The position numbers and the translations under genes are program-made. Positions 35,693-45,063 of a stretch of DNA of 64,000 nucleotides are shown here, piece by piece. The notes under the pieces were generated by a model. It was not told the DNA's origin. It did not search any database and saw nothing but the letters and a program-made list of their open reading frames with translations. Origin of the DNA: Rummeliibacillus pycnus (GTDB lineage: Bacteria > Bacillota > Bacilli > Bacillales_A > Planococcaceae). The DNA lies in the NCBI RefSeq assembly GCF_002884495.1, contig NZ_KZ614145.1:62001-126000 (forward strand). The letters are read 5' to 3'. The first letter of the stretch is position 1. Every line of letters begins with the position of its first letter.

Positions 35693-37849
35693 TTATTGAA
35701 TTACTTTTGCAGGAATTAGATGAATCATGAGTTGGTCTCCTCCAAAGATTTCATCATCAAAATGAGATGGCTCGTTATTTCTCAATATTTCAAAGGTTCC
35801 CTTGAAGTTAGTAGGTAGTTGCCAATTAGAGAAACGGAACACATCTTGATAAATCCATTTAACAGAGTCTACTGCTATAAACTGAATCTGATCGCCACTT
35901 TGAATAACTGTCTCCACACTAGCAATTTGCCCATTGACTAAAATATCAAAGCATTGTTTTTTTAATTCTAGTTGTTCATCTTGGAAAGATACGAATATAC
36001 GATTTTCGATTAATATATTTAACTGTTCTGCTATATCAATCACAGTTGGAATTTCCACATGGTGAATTTGAATTTGATCGCCATCTTGAATTTTGAAATA
36101 GGATTTTGCAGGTTGATTATTTACAAGAATTTCGTTATTGAAATTTGATAATTTTGTAGTCTTTCCATCTATAGTAACCGTAAATGGTTGGAGTTGGTTT
36201 AGTAATTCCTCTTTTCCAACCCATTTTAAAATTTGTTCAATACTCTTTGCTGTTTCTACTGTTAATAGATCACCATCTTGTAGATCAGTCTCTACATCAA
36301 CAATTTGTCCATTTAAAATAAATCTTGGTTCGATCGTGAAGGGTTGATTGTTTACATATACGACGATTTTTTCGTTGCATTCAATTATATCTTGAATAGT
36401 TGCTTGAGCTTGTTCACCATTCATCCCTTCAATTAGTTCTATTACATCATTATTTTGAATAGAATCTTTGGTAGTTGCTTTTTCACCGTTTACAAAAATC
36501 TCAGTAGGGCTACCATGTCCACCTGGTACAAAAATATCTTGTCCATTTACTTTAATGCTCATTGCTAATCCAGGTTTCCCATATAATCGATTAATACTAA
36601 CATTTGCCGCTAATAGTGCGTCTGCTACAGTCATTTCTTTTAATTCGAAGAGGCGAATAATTTGATTATTTACTTTTACAGACATGTATTTTATTGGTGA
36701 AGTTTTTGCGGAAATCGCAATACCAATGGGTGTGACTAATTCAGGTGAAGCTGGAACATGATCTTCTCGAGTTAGTTGTTGGATTGCATCGATACCACGA
36801 ACAGCTGCTCGGTTTTTGGGGATTTCAAGAATTTTACATAATTCATCCGTAATCTCAGGTGTTAAACTTCCACCGCCTACAAGTAATACTGCTTTAGGTG
36901 CTATATGATTATTAAGACGGAGAATTTCGTTTCCAATTGCTCTTGCTAGAGACGTGACTGCTGGACGTAAAACTTCTATTACTTCAGTTTTGGAGTAAAG
37001 TTGCTCAAACCCTAAAATATCTGAGATGGTAATTTCATCATATTTAGACAAATCGCGTTTTACTTTTTCTGCAACAGGGAAATCTAAGAGATAATGATCA
37101 CTTAATGCTTCTGTAATTTCATCGCCAGCAGTAGGTACCATTCCGTATGCTGTAACTGTGCCCTTATTTGTAATCGCAATATCGGATGTTCCAGCACCGA
37201 TATCTACAAGTGCAATATTTAAACGACGCATTGTCGATGGGATTAAAGCATTAATGGCTGCAATAGGCTCTAATGTTAATCCTTCCATTTCTAAGCCAGC
37301 ACGTTTTAATGCAGCTAAAAGGGATTCTACGACAACTCTTGGTAAGAATGTAGCAATTACCTCTACTTCTACTTCCTCGCCCTGTTGGTCCATTAAACTA
37401 CCAATTTCTTCACTATCCAATCGGTAGTATAAAACAGAATAACCAACACAATAATAATGATTACTGTTACTATTTTCTTTATGATCAAGTAATTGTTGTT
37501 GGGCTTTTTGTACAGCTGCTAATTCTAAGCGATTAATATCATCCTCTGTCATTGTGGGACGATTTTTAATATCTAATGTGACAGATGCTTGTTCGGTTTT
37601 TAGTGCACGTCCTGCAGCTGCAACACTAACTGAACGAAGTGGACCGTGTTTTTCTTCTAACTGTTCTTTAATGTGTTGGATGACTTTTGCAACATGGATT
37701 ACATTATGTATTTGTCCATCGACCATAGCACGTTCTTTGTGTTCTTCTGCGATTAAATCGACTACATGGAACTGGTTATCTTGTTCTTCCAAAATAATAC
37801 CAACAACAGAACGAGTTCCAATGTCCAATGCAAAGAGCTTTGAAGTCAT
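35693..37849 (-). CDS. FtsA-like actin homologue with C-terminal beta-grasp-like repeats
   Basis: 718 residues, much longer than FtsA (~420). The N-terminal ~390 residues form an actin/Hsp70-type ATPase: phosphate-1 L-F-A-L-D-I-G-T-R-S, phosphate-2 L-V-D-I-G-A-G-T-S-D-I-A (about 214), adenosine loop L-L-V-G-G-G-S-L-T-P (about 322). The region from ~390 on repeats a unit of form [IL]-V-N-x-Q ... I-Q-x-G-D-x-I, ending near residues 471, 531, 594, 657 and 709, suggestive of ubiquitin-like modules. No membrane-targeting helix is seen at the C-terminus. This is in addition to the canonical ftsA expected elsewhere. It may act in division or envelope assembly (inference). Confidence 0.72.
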   Translation of the reverse strand: MTSKLFALDIGTRSVVGIILEEQDNQFHVVDLIAEEHKERAMVDGQIHNVIHVAKVIQHIKEQLEEKHGPLRSVSVAAAGRALKTEQASVTLDIKNRPTMTEDDINRLELAAVQKAQQQLLDHKENSNSNHYYCVGYSVLYYRLDSEEIGSLMDQQGEEVEVEVIATFLPRVVVESLLAALKRAGLEMEGLTLEPIAAINALIPSTMRRLNIALVDIGAGTSDIAITNKGTVTAYGMVPTAGDEITEALSDHYLLDFPVAEKVKRDLSKYDEITISDILGFEQLYSKTEVIEVLRPAVTSLARAIGNEILRLNNHIAPKAVLLVGGGSLTPEITDELCKILEIPKNRAAVRGIDAIQQLTREDHVPASPELVTPIGIAISAKTSPIKYMSVKVNNQIIRLFELKEMTVADALLAANVSINRLYGKPGLAMSIKVNGQDIFVPGGHGSPTEIFVNGEKATTKDSIQNNDVIELIEGMNGEQAQATIQDIIECNEKIVVYVNNQPFTIEPRFILNGQIVDVETDLQDGDLLTVETAKSIEQILKWVGKEELLNQLQPFTVTIDGKTTKLSNFNNEILVNNQPAKSYFKIQDGDQIQIHHVEIPTVIDIAEQLNILIENRIFVSFQDEQLELKKQCFDILVNGQIASVETVIQSGDQIQFIAVDSVKWIYQDVFRFSNWQLPTNFKGTFEILRNNEPSHFDDEIFGGDQLMIHLIPAKVIQ

Positions 37850-38025
37850 ATTTTCACAACCTTTCTAGCAAAATAAGTATACAAACTTTATCGCGTTGAA
37901 GCGCTAAAGAAAAAATACGTGACATTCTTTGTATAATTGATTATAATGTTCCTAATATCATAAAATGTATCATAGTTTTCAGACTTCTGAAAGTACCTGA
38001 TACGAGGAAGAGAGGAGAAACGGCA

Positions 38026-39111
38026 ATGAGTCATCAAAATCTAGATCACTTACGTGACCGCGTCGATGAATTAAACCTTGAAATTTTACGTTTAATCAAT
38101 GAACGTGCTGAAGTAGTACAAGAAATTGGAAAAATTAAAGAGAAACAAGGTGTCAACCGTTATGACCCTCTTCGTGAGAGACATATGTTGAATCTATTGA
38201 AAGAGCATCATGAAGGTCCATTAAGTCAAGGTACAATTGAACACATATTTAAAGAGATTTTCAAATCAGCATTAAAATTACAAGAAACGAATCATAAGAA
38301 AGAGTTATTGGTATCACGTAAACGTAAACCTGAGGATACGATTGTCACAGTAAATGGTGAACCAATTGGTAAGGGGAAACCTTCATTTGTATTTGGCCCA
38401 TGTGCTGTAGAATCTTACGAACAAACAGCTGCAGTAGCAGAATCTATCCATGCAAAAGGCCTGAAGTTAATGCGCGGGGGTGCTTATAAACCACGTACAT
38501 CACCATATGATTTCCAAGGTCTAGGTCTTGAAGGATTGAAGATTCTAAAAGAAGTTGGACAAAAATTTGGTTTAGGTATAGTTTCTGAAATTGTAACACC
38601 TGCTCATTTAGAAGAAGCTTTGGATTACATTGATGTAATTCAAATCGGTGCACGTAATATGCAAAATTTTGAGTTATTAAAAGCTGCAGGTGCTACCAAT
38701 AAGCCTGTACTTTTAAAACGTGGTATTGCTGCAACAATTGATGAATTTATCAATGCTGCTGAGTACATTATTTCCAAAGGGAATGATCAAATTATTCTTT
38801 GCGAACGTGGTATCCGTACTTATGAAAAAGCAACACGTAATACATTAGATATTTCTGCTGTCCCAGTATTAAAACAAGAAACTCATTTACCTGTCTTTGT
38901 AGATGTAACGCACTCTACTGGTCGTCGTGATTTACTACTACCTTGTGCAAAAGCAGCTATTGCAATTGGTGCTGATGGTGTTATGGCAGAAGTACATCCA
39001 GATCCAGCAGTTGCTCTATCTGATGCTCAACAACAAATGAGTATTCCACAATTTGATGATTTTTATGATCAAATCCAAAGTTTCATGAAAAATTATCAAG
39101 TTCAATCGTAA
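38026..39111 (+). CDS. aroA: Bifunctional chorismate mutase / DAHP synthase
   Basis: 361 residues. The N-terminal AroQ chorismate mutase (about 1-90: [19 protein letters not shown]) is fused to DAHP synthase with [19 protein letters not shown] and D-V-T-H-S-T-G-R-R. It performs the first shikimate step; the mutase domain gives feedback control by prephenate/chorismate, as for B. subtilis AroA (also called AroG). GAGAGGAG precedes ATG. It lies upstream of ccpA, the conserved order. Confidence 0.94.
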   Translation: MSHQNLDHLRDRVDELNLEILRLINERAEVVQEIGKIKEKQGVNRYDPLRERHMLNLLKEHHEGPLSQGTIEHIFKEIFKSALKLQETNHKKELLVSRKRKPEDTIVTVNGEPIGKGKPSFVFGPCAVESYEQTAAVAESIHAKGLKLMRGGAYKPRTSPYDFQGLGLEGLKILKEVGQKFGLGIVSEIVTPAHLEEALDYIDVIQIGARNMQNFELLKAAGATNKPVLLKRGIAATIDEFINAAEYIISKGNDQIILCERGIRTYEKATRNTLDISAVPVLKQETHLPVFVDVTHSTGRRDLLLPCAKAAIAIGADGVMAEVHPDPAVALSDAQQQMSIPQFDDFYDQIQSFMKNYQVQS

Positions 39112-39132
39112 GTTTTATAAGTGCATTTTTGG

Positions 39133-39160
39133 GGTGACGATTCAAATTACTAGAATCGTC
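39133..39160 (+). terminator. Rho-independent terminator of aroA
   Basis: Perfect ten-base arms GTGACGATTC / GAATCGTCAC with a short T tract. Confidence 0.82.
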
Positions 39161-39233
39161 ACTTTTATTTTCTTGAAAATCGCTTCCAATTTATCGTATC
39201 ATTAACATAAGATACGAAAAGGGGTGTCATCAA

Positions 39234-40232
39234 GTGACCGTAACAATTTATGATGTTGCACGAGAAGCGAATGTTTCAATGGCAACGGTTTCTCGTGTTG
39301 TGAATGGAAATCCTAACGTTAAACCAACCACAAGAAAAAAAGTGCTCGATGTTATTTCACGTTTAGAGTACCGACCAAATGCGGTCGCTCGTGGCCTAGC
39401 AAGTAAAAAGACGACAACTGTTGGCGTTATTATTCCGGATATTTCAAATATTTTCTATGCAGAATTAGCTCGTGGGATAGAAGATGTTGCCACGATGTAT
39501 CGCTATAACATTATTCTTTCAAACTCCGATCAACGAGAAGAAAAAGAATTGCAACTATTAGATAATATGTATGGGAAGCAAGTAGATGGTATCGTCATGA
39601 TGAGTGATCAAGTGAGTGAAGAATTGTTGAAGAAGATGAGTCATTCACCGGTACCAATTGTTTTAGCAGGCTCAATTGACGAAACAATGAAAATATCTTC
39701 TGTTAATATTGACTATTTACAGGCTGCTTATGAAGCTGTTAAACGATTTGTCGATAATGGACATAAACGCATAGCATATGTATCTGGACCATTTACATCC
39801 ACTATTAATAGAATTTACAAATTTGAAGGCTATAAAAAAGCTCTTGAAGAAGCAGGTATAGAGTTAGATGAAAACTTAGTGATTGCATCTGAAGATTCTT
39901 ATGATAGTGGTTTGGAGGACTTTAGTACTTTAAGTAATCTACAAGACCCGCCAACTGCATTTTTTGCCGGAAGTGACGAATTAGCAATTGGTATTATTCA
40001 TGGTGCACAAGATTTGGGTAAAAAAGTTCCAGATGATTATGAAGTAATTAGTTTTGAAAATTCGAAATTAGCTCGTATGGTTCGTCCACAACTAACAAGT
40101 GTTGTTCTGCCACTTTATGATATTGGTGCTGTATCAATGCGTTTGCTAACAAAATATATGAACAAAGAGCAAGTGAATGAGGCGAATGTTATTTTGCCTT
40201 ATCGCATCGAAGATAGAAATTCAACTAAATAA
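39234..40232 (+). CDS. ccpA: Catabolite control protein A
   Basis: 332 residues, LacI family. The N-terminal helix-turn-helix [22 protein letters not shown] is the CcpA signature, followed by the hinge [11 protein letters not shown]. The periplasmic-binding-type core interacts with HPr(Ser-P). It is the global carbon regulator. GTG start after AAAAGGGG. Its neighbourhood (aroA upstream, acuCBA convergent, acsA beyond) is the classical one and places it next to its known acetate targets. Confidence 0.95.
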   Translation: MTVTIYDVAREANVSMATVSRVVNGNPNVKPTTRKKVLDVISRLEYRPNAVARGLASKKTTTVGVIIPDISNIFYAELARGIEDVATMYRYNIILSNSDQREEKELQLLDNMYGKQVDGIVMMSDQVSEELLKKMSHSPVPIVLAGSIDETMKISSVNIDYLQAAYEAVKRFVDNGHKRIAYVSGPFTSTINRIYKFEGYKKALEEAGIELDENLVIASEDSYDSGLEDFSTLSNLQDPPTAFFAGSDELAIGIIHGAQDLGKKVPDDYEVISFENSKLARMVRPQLTSVVLPLYDIGAVSMRLLTKYMNKEQVNEANVILPYRIEDRNSTK

Positions 40233-40239
40233 CAAAAGA

Positions 40240-40290
40240 AAAGGGCTGTTTTCTCTTCCAACAGAGATGGAGAAAAAACAGTCCTTTTTT
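40240..40290. terminator. Bidirectional terminator between ccpA and acuC
   Basis: Arms AAAGGGCTGTTTTCTC / GAGAAAAAACAGTCCTTT with mismatches and T runs on both strands; it serves the convergent genes. Confidence 0.85.
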
Positions 40291-41483
40291 TAACAATTTC
40301 TTTGTTCTGATCGAATTTGATATAACGCTTTTTCAAGAACTTGATGATTTTTTTCCGTAATTTCGGCCTTTCGTGGAATCGGTTCATATAACTGGTCAGG
40401 ATCCATCCAGGTTGGAATGAGTGTCACTGGTGATTCTTGTTGCCATTTATCTATCCAATTTTGAGGAAGGTTACCTGTTGGTATTGGTTGATCAGTCATC
40501 TCTGTCCAAATGAATGACCAAGCACGAGGGACCACTCGCCAAATATCATAGCCACCGCCTCCAACTGCAATCCATTTACCATCACAAAATTCATGAGCTA
40601 GTTCATGCGCTAGTTTTGGAATTTCTTTATAAATATTCATTGTTCCATAAAGGTGTGTTAATGGATCGAAATAATGAGCATCTGCACCATTTTGCGAAAA
40701 TATTACATCAGGTTTAAAGAATTCTGTAATTTCACGTAGTGCAGTTCTATATACGTCTAAAAAGGATTCATCTTCTGTAAAGGCATCAATAGGAAAGTTA
40801 AATGATGTCCCATAACCTTGACCACTACCTCTTTCTGTAACAGCTCCAGTCCCAGGAAATAAATAGCGACCTGTTTCATGAATCGATACAGTGCAAACAT
40901 TTGGGTCATCATAAAAACTCCATTGTACACCATCACCGTGATGAGCATCTGTATCAATATATAGAACACGTGCATTATATTTCTTTTGCATATATTTAAT
41001 GGCTACGGTGCTATCATTATAAATACAAAATCCTGATGCTCGCCCCTTGAAGCCATGATGAAGCCCCCCTCCAAGGTTTAATGCGTGTTGTGACATTCCT
41101 TGCATAACATAGTCGCAAGCTGTTAGTGTACCCCCAACAATCATCGCGCTGGCCTCATGCATATTGGGGAATATAGGGGTATCTTCAGTTCCAATTCCAA
41201 ATGCCTCGCCGTGCTTGTTAGTAAGTTTTCCTTGACCTGCTAATTTAACAGCCTCTATATAACGAATATCATGACCCAATAGAAGCTCTTCTAAGGTAGC
41301 AGAACGAGGTTTCACAATATCAGCTTCGTCGAGTGCATGAATACTTTTAAGAAGGTCTACTGTTAACTGAAGTCTTTTTTGGTTAAAGGGATGTGTATCA
41401 GAAAATTTATAGTCTAATTGATCTGTTGAATAAACAAAAACCGCTCTTTTTATAAGCGATTGATGCCCGGCATATTTGGCCAT
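40290..41483 (-). CDS. acuC: Class I histone-deacetylase-like protein AcuC
   Basis: 397 residues. HDAC motifs: L-G-G-G-L-H-H-G-F (tandem His), D-T-D-A-H-H-G-D-G-V with zinc ligands, N-G-A-D-A-H and G-G-G-G-Y-D (catalytic Tyr). In B. subtilis AcuC deacetylates acetyl-CoA synthetase and so counteracts AcuA. The chosen ATG overlaps the 3' end of acuB by 34 bases; AAGGA is about ten bases upstream. Confidence 0.92.
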   Translation of the reverse strand: MAKYAGHQSLIKRAVFVYSTDQLDYKFSDTHPFNQKRLQLTVDLLKSIHALDEADIVKPRSATLEELLLGHDIRYIEAVKLAGQGKLTNKHGEAFGIGTEDTPIFPNMHEASAMIVGGTLTACDYVMQGMSQHALNLGGGLHHGFKGRASGFCIYNDSTVAIKYMQKKYNARVLYIDTDAHHGDGVQWSFYDDPNVCTVSIHETGRYLFPGTGAVTERGSGQGYGTSFNFPIDAFTEDESFLDVYRTALREITEFFKPDVIFSQNGADAHYFDPLTHLYGTMNIYKEIPKLAHELAHEFCDGKWIAVGGGGYDIWRVVPRAWSFIWTEMTDQPIPTGNLPQNWIDKWQQESPVTLIPTWMDPDQLYEPIPRKAEITEKNHQVLEKALYQIRSEQRNC

Positions 41484-42100
41484 AGCACATCAAATCCTTC
41501 CTTACGTAAATCATCAATGATTGGTAGAGGATTCATGATTGTTACACGTATTGATAAAATCTTGTGTTTTTCATTTTGTGTATCTGGATAAACCAATACA
41601 CTTAAAATACTGGCATGATGCTTTGTGAAAATCTGGGTAACTTCGTGAAGAATCCCAATTTTATCGTACACCCGAATTTCAATTTGGGAACTTGGCTTTG
41701 TAGCACCTGTAATCTCAATGTATGCGTACAATAAATCTGTTCCTGTGATGATACCTACTAACTTTCCACCACTTACAATAGGCATACAACCAATTCGATG
41801 TTCATATAAAATCAACGCCAATTCCTCGATAAAATCAAGCGGATGCCCCACGATTGGTTGTGAAATCATAACGTTTTCTAATGTTTGATGATAAATACTT
41901 TCGTCTTTGTTTTTTAAAAGAGAGGAAGGGAGTGCATTTTTTAAATCCCTTTCTGTAATAAGACCTACTAATTTGTTGTCAGTATCTGTTATAGGTATAT
42001 GCCGTATTTTATGCTCTTTCATAATTTTTACAGCATCTTTTATCGTATGAGATGGCTGTAATGTAATGACATCTGTATTCATAATTTCTTCAACCAACAT
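41450..42100 (-). CDS. acuB: AcuB: CBS-pair and ACT-domain protein
   Basis: 216 residues. Two CBS motifs occupy about 1-135 (I-M-N-T-D-V-I-T-L-Q-P, G-L-I-T-E-R-D-L, G-I-I-T-G-T-D-L-L). An ACT-like domain follows (E-I-R-V-Y-D-K-I-G-I-L-H-E-V). Probably a nucleotide- or amino-acid-sensing regulator of the acetate/acetoin system; the mechanism is unknown. It lies between acuA and acuC. Confidence 0.9.
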   Translation of the reverse strand: MLVEEIMNTDVITLQPSHTIKDAVKIMKEHKIRHIPITDTDNKLVGLITERDLKNALPSSLLKNKDESIYHQTLENVMISQPIVGHPLDFIEELALILYEHRIGCMPIVSGGKLVGIITGTDLLYAYIEITGATKPSSQIEIRVYDKIGILHEVTQIFTKHHASILSVLVYPDTQNEKHKILSIRVTIMNPLPIIDDLRKEGFDVLWPNMPGINRL

Positions 42101-42122
42101 CCTATCACCCCTTCGTTTATCG

Positions 42123-42755
42123 TCAGTACATATAACGATTCATAAAACGTAATTGGTCAAACTTTTCAATCGACTCTTGATCGACTCGATTTCCTATTCT
42201 TACCATTAAGCAGTTGGCTGGATGGGAGGAAATCTCAGGATCATCTGTAGCTGCTACCTCTAATCCTCCAGCTTGCATCATTTTCTCCATCACTTTTCGA
42301 TATTCCCATACATTAAGACCTGTTCTTTTTAAATCCCAATGCCAGTAATATTCAGTTGTAATCACAATATAGTCTTCCATTGCATCATCCATCATTGATA
42401 CTTGTAATAAACTTTTTCCAACACCAGTTCCACGAAATTCAGGTGCTACTTCAATAGCTCCTAATTCTATTAAGTTCTCCATTTTTCCCTCTGACCAACG
42501 CTCAAGAGGATCTGGATAAAGAAAAGTTGCATATGCAATAATTGTTTGATTTAATCGAGCAATAATCATTCGTCCCTCAGGGAGTTTGGAAATTTCTACA
42601 ATGGCAGCAAATTGTTGCTCAGGTATCCGAAAGGCTGTCAACCCATTATGAAATTTTAATTTTTGAAGTTCTTCAGTAGCAATGGGGCCTTCCACTACAA
42701 TGGTACCAAAAGAAGATTCCAATTTTTTTGAATAATATGTTCGAGGATGCTCCAT
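42123..42755 (-). CDS. acuA: AcuA: GNAT acetyltransferase acting on acetyl-CoA synthetase
   Basis: 210 residues. The GNAT acetyl-CoA site is E-F-R-G-T-G-V-G-K-S-L-L. B. subtilis AcuA acetylates the active-site Lys of AcsA and inactivates it. ATG follows a GAGGTGA site. It is the first gene of the acuABC operon, divergent from acsA, so enzyme and modifier share one intergenic region. Confidence 0.92.
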   Translation of the reverse strand: MEHPRTYYSKKLESSFGTIVVEGPIATEELQKLKFHNGLTAFRIPEQQFAAIVEISKLPEGRMIIARLNQTIIAYATFLYPDPLERWSEGKMENLIELGAIEVAPEFRGTGVGKSLLQVSMMDDAMEDYIVITTEYYWHWDLKRTGLNVWEYRKVMEKMMQAGGLEVAATDDPEISSHPANCLMVRIGNRVDQESIEKFDQLRFMNRYMY

Positions 42756-43142
42756 TCATTCACCTCATCATACTTATTTAATTTATTTTCTTTATTATAC
42801 ATGAGTGAAGTAGAAAAAAATCGTTCAAATGAGAAAGTTGTGTGTACTTATCCGACATTAACGGGAAGTTAGACAACTATCCCAAGATTGTTAGAGAAGC
42901 AAAAGGATAGGATGAATACTGCCTGTAAAAGCCTAAATAGTTCTTTTTCAATGGGAATGAAGATAACCTCCTGATAGAAAATTCACTTTTTATTATTGAG
43001 TCCATTTCATAATTCGAAGTTTTGATATAAAACTGGAACAGTATTCTATAAATTTATTAAATTATCTATAAATTTTTGTTATACAATAGGCATATACTGT
43101 TATATAATAGATAGTAATAGTTGAAATAAGGGGGTATTGATA
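42756..43142. promoter_or_regulatory. Divergent promoter region between acuA and acsA
   Basis: 387 bases without a gene. For acsA, TTGTTA at about 43077 with TTATAT 18 bases on, or TTGATA at about 43022 with a weak downstream box, are candidate promoters. No full CcpA site was found by eye, although acu genes in B. subtilis are CcpA-regulated. The rest looks unremarkable. Confidence 0.35.
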
Positions 43143-44858
43143 TTGAGGATTGAACCGTTACTGGCAGAAAAAAACGAATATCAATTACATGACTATGATG
43201 AAGTAAAAGCGACCTTTGATTGGAAGGATACAGAACAAGCCTTTAGTTGGTCTCATACAGGTCAAGTGAACATGGCTTATGAAGCAGTAGATCGCCATGC
43301 TGAATCCGAACTAAAAAACAAAGTAGCACTTTACTTTGAAGATGGGACTAGAAAAGAATCATATACTTTTCAAGAGGTTAAGAAATGGACAAACAAAGCT
43401 GCCAATGTATTTCAACAAGCTGGTTTAGAAAAAGGAGATCGTCTATTTGTTTTTATGCCGCGTTCACCAGAACTATATTTTTCGATTATTGGTAGTATTA
43501 AAAAGGGGATTATTGTAGGGCCACTCTTTGAGGCTTTTATGGAAGGGGCTGTATATGATCGATTAAGTGATAGTGGTGCTAAGGCATTAGTGACAACACC
43601 ATCGTTATTAAAAAGAGTACCACTTGATCGTTTGCCTTTACTTAAAACAGTATTTCTTGTTGGTGACAACATTGTAGAAACCGAACAAATCAAGGATCTT
43701 CAAAAACGTATCGAAGCAGCTTCAGATGAAACCGATATTGAATGGGTTGACCGTGAAGATGGTCTGGTACTACATTATACATCTGGCTCTACTGGAAAGC
43801 CTAAAGGGGTATTGCATGTACATAATGCAATGCTACAACAATATCAAACTTCGAAATGGGTGCTTGATTTAAGAGAAAATGATATTTACTGGTGTACTGC
43901 TGATCCTGGTTGGGTTACTGGAACGGCTTATGGTATTTTCGGACCTTGGTTAGTAGGGGCAACTGTTGTTGTTATAGGTGGTCGTTTCTCACCTCAATTA
44001 TGGTATACGGCTTTACAAAATTATGGAGTGACAGTTTGGTATAGTGCACCTACTGCATTTCGTATGCTAATGGGTGCCGGTGATGATATTCTAAGAGATT
44101 ACGATTTATCAGCTTTGCGCCACGTATTATCTGTTGGTGAACCGCTAAATCCAGAAGTTGTTAAATGGGGATATCAAGTACTTCATCATCGTATTCATGA
44201 TACATGGTGGATGACTGAAACAGGAGCCCAAATGATTTGCAATTACCCTTCAATGGAAATTAAACCGGGTTCAATGGGGAAACCGATTCCAGGTATTCAG
44301 GCAGCGATTGTAGATGATCAAGGAAATGAACTTCCGCCATTTACAATGGGGAATTTAGCCTTTAAAAAAGGTTGGCCATCTATGATGCGCCAAATTTGGA
44401 ACAACCCTGCACGCTATGAATCTTATTTTTTAGCAGGAGAATGGTATGTTTCTGGGGATTCTGCCTATATGGATGATGACGGTTACTTTTGGTTCCAAGG
44501 GCGAATTGATGATGTAATCATGACATCCGGAGAGCGAGTTGGCCCATTTGAAGTTGAAAGCAAGCTACTAGAACATCCTCTTATTGTTGAAGCGGGCGTA
44601 ATTGGTAAACCAGATCCTGTACGTGGAGAAATTATTAAAGCATTTATTGCATTAAAAGATGGAATTGAACCATCAGTTGAACTTGAAGAGGAAATAAAAC
44701 AATTTGTCAAGACTGGTTTAGCAGCACATGCTGCACCACGTGAAATTGAATTTAAAGATAAGCTGCCTAAAACAAGAAGCGGTAAAATAATGCGTCGTGT
44801 TTTAAAAGCATGGGAGCTTGATCTACCAACTGGAGATTTATCGACAATGGAAGATTAG
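43143..44858 (+). CDS. acsA: Acetyl-CoA synthetase
   Basis: 571 residues, adenylate-forming family. The AMP motif is H-Y-T-S-G-S-T-G-K-P-K-G; D-T-W-W-M-T-E-T-G and Y-V-S-G-D-S-A follow, and the C-terminal K-T-R-S-G-K-I-M-R-R contains the Lys that AcuA acetylates. The enzyme activates acetate to acetyl-CoA. GGGGG is placed eight bases before TTG at 43143; an earlier TTG at 43137 is too close to the site. The ending W-E-L-D-L-P-T-G-D-L-S-T-M-E-D is nearly identical to that of B. subtilis AcsA. Confidence 0.94.
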   Translation: MRIEPLLAEKNEYQLHDYDEVKATFDWKDTEQAFSWSHTGQVNMAYEAVDRHAESELKNKVALYFEDGTRKESYTFQEVKKWTNKAANVFQQAGLEKGDRLFVFMPRSPELYFSIIGSIKKGIIVGPLFEAFMEGAVYDRLSDSGAKALVTTPSLLKRVPLDRLPLLKTVFLVGDNIVETEQIKDLQKRIEAASDETDIEWVDREDGLVLHYTSGSTGKPKGVLHVHNAMLQQYQTSKWVLDLRENDIYWCTADPGWVTGTAYGIFGPWLVGATVVVIGGRFSPQLWYTALQNYGVTVWYSAPTAFRMLMGAGDDILRDYDLSALRHVLSVGEPLNPEVVKWGYQVLHHRIHDTWWMTETGAQMICNYPSMEIKPGSMGKPIPGIQAAIVDDQGNELPPFTMGNLAFKKGWPSMMRQIWNNPARYESYFLAGEWYVSGDSAYMDDDGYFWFQGRIDDVIMTSGERVGPFEVESKLLEHPLIVEAGVIGKPDPVRGEIIKAFIALKDGIEPSVELEEEIKQFVKTGLAAHAAPREIEFKDKLPKTRSGKIMRRVLKAWELDLPTGDLSTMED

Positions 44859-44932
44859 TATGGGAAATAGCACGTTTAAAAAATGGGGTATATTTAAAAT
44901 ATAAAATGGTCAATGTGTCCAATTAATAAAGA

Positions 44933-44972
44933 GGCATCTCAAAGTCAAGGGGAGACTTTGGAGATGCTTTTT
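44933..44972 (+). terminator. Rho-independent terminator of acsA
   Basis: GCATCTCAAAGTC pairs with GACTTTGGAGATGC (one bulge); six Ts follow. Confidence 0.85.
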
Positions 44973-45033
44973 TACACTAATTTATCTTGGTTTAACTTTT
45001 TGAGAGTTATATATACCGTTTTAAGGAGAAGAA

Positions 45034-45062
45034 AAAGAGTGAGATTAATCTCACTCTTTTTC
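45034..45062. terminator. Terminator of the minus-strand PBP gene, possibly bidirectional
   Basis: Perfect palindrome AAAGAGTGAGAT / ATCTCACTCTTT adjacent to the PBP stop codon, with T-rich flanks on both strands. Confidence 0.82.
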
Positions 45063-45063
45063 T

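Noticed and set aside
40199-40387. Minus-strand 62-residue frame between ccpA and acuC
   Set aside because: It spans the bidirectional terminator and overlaps acuC in another frame.
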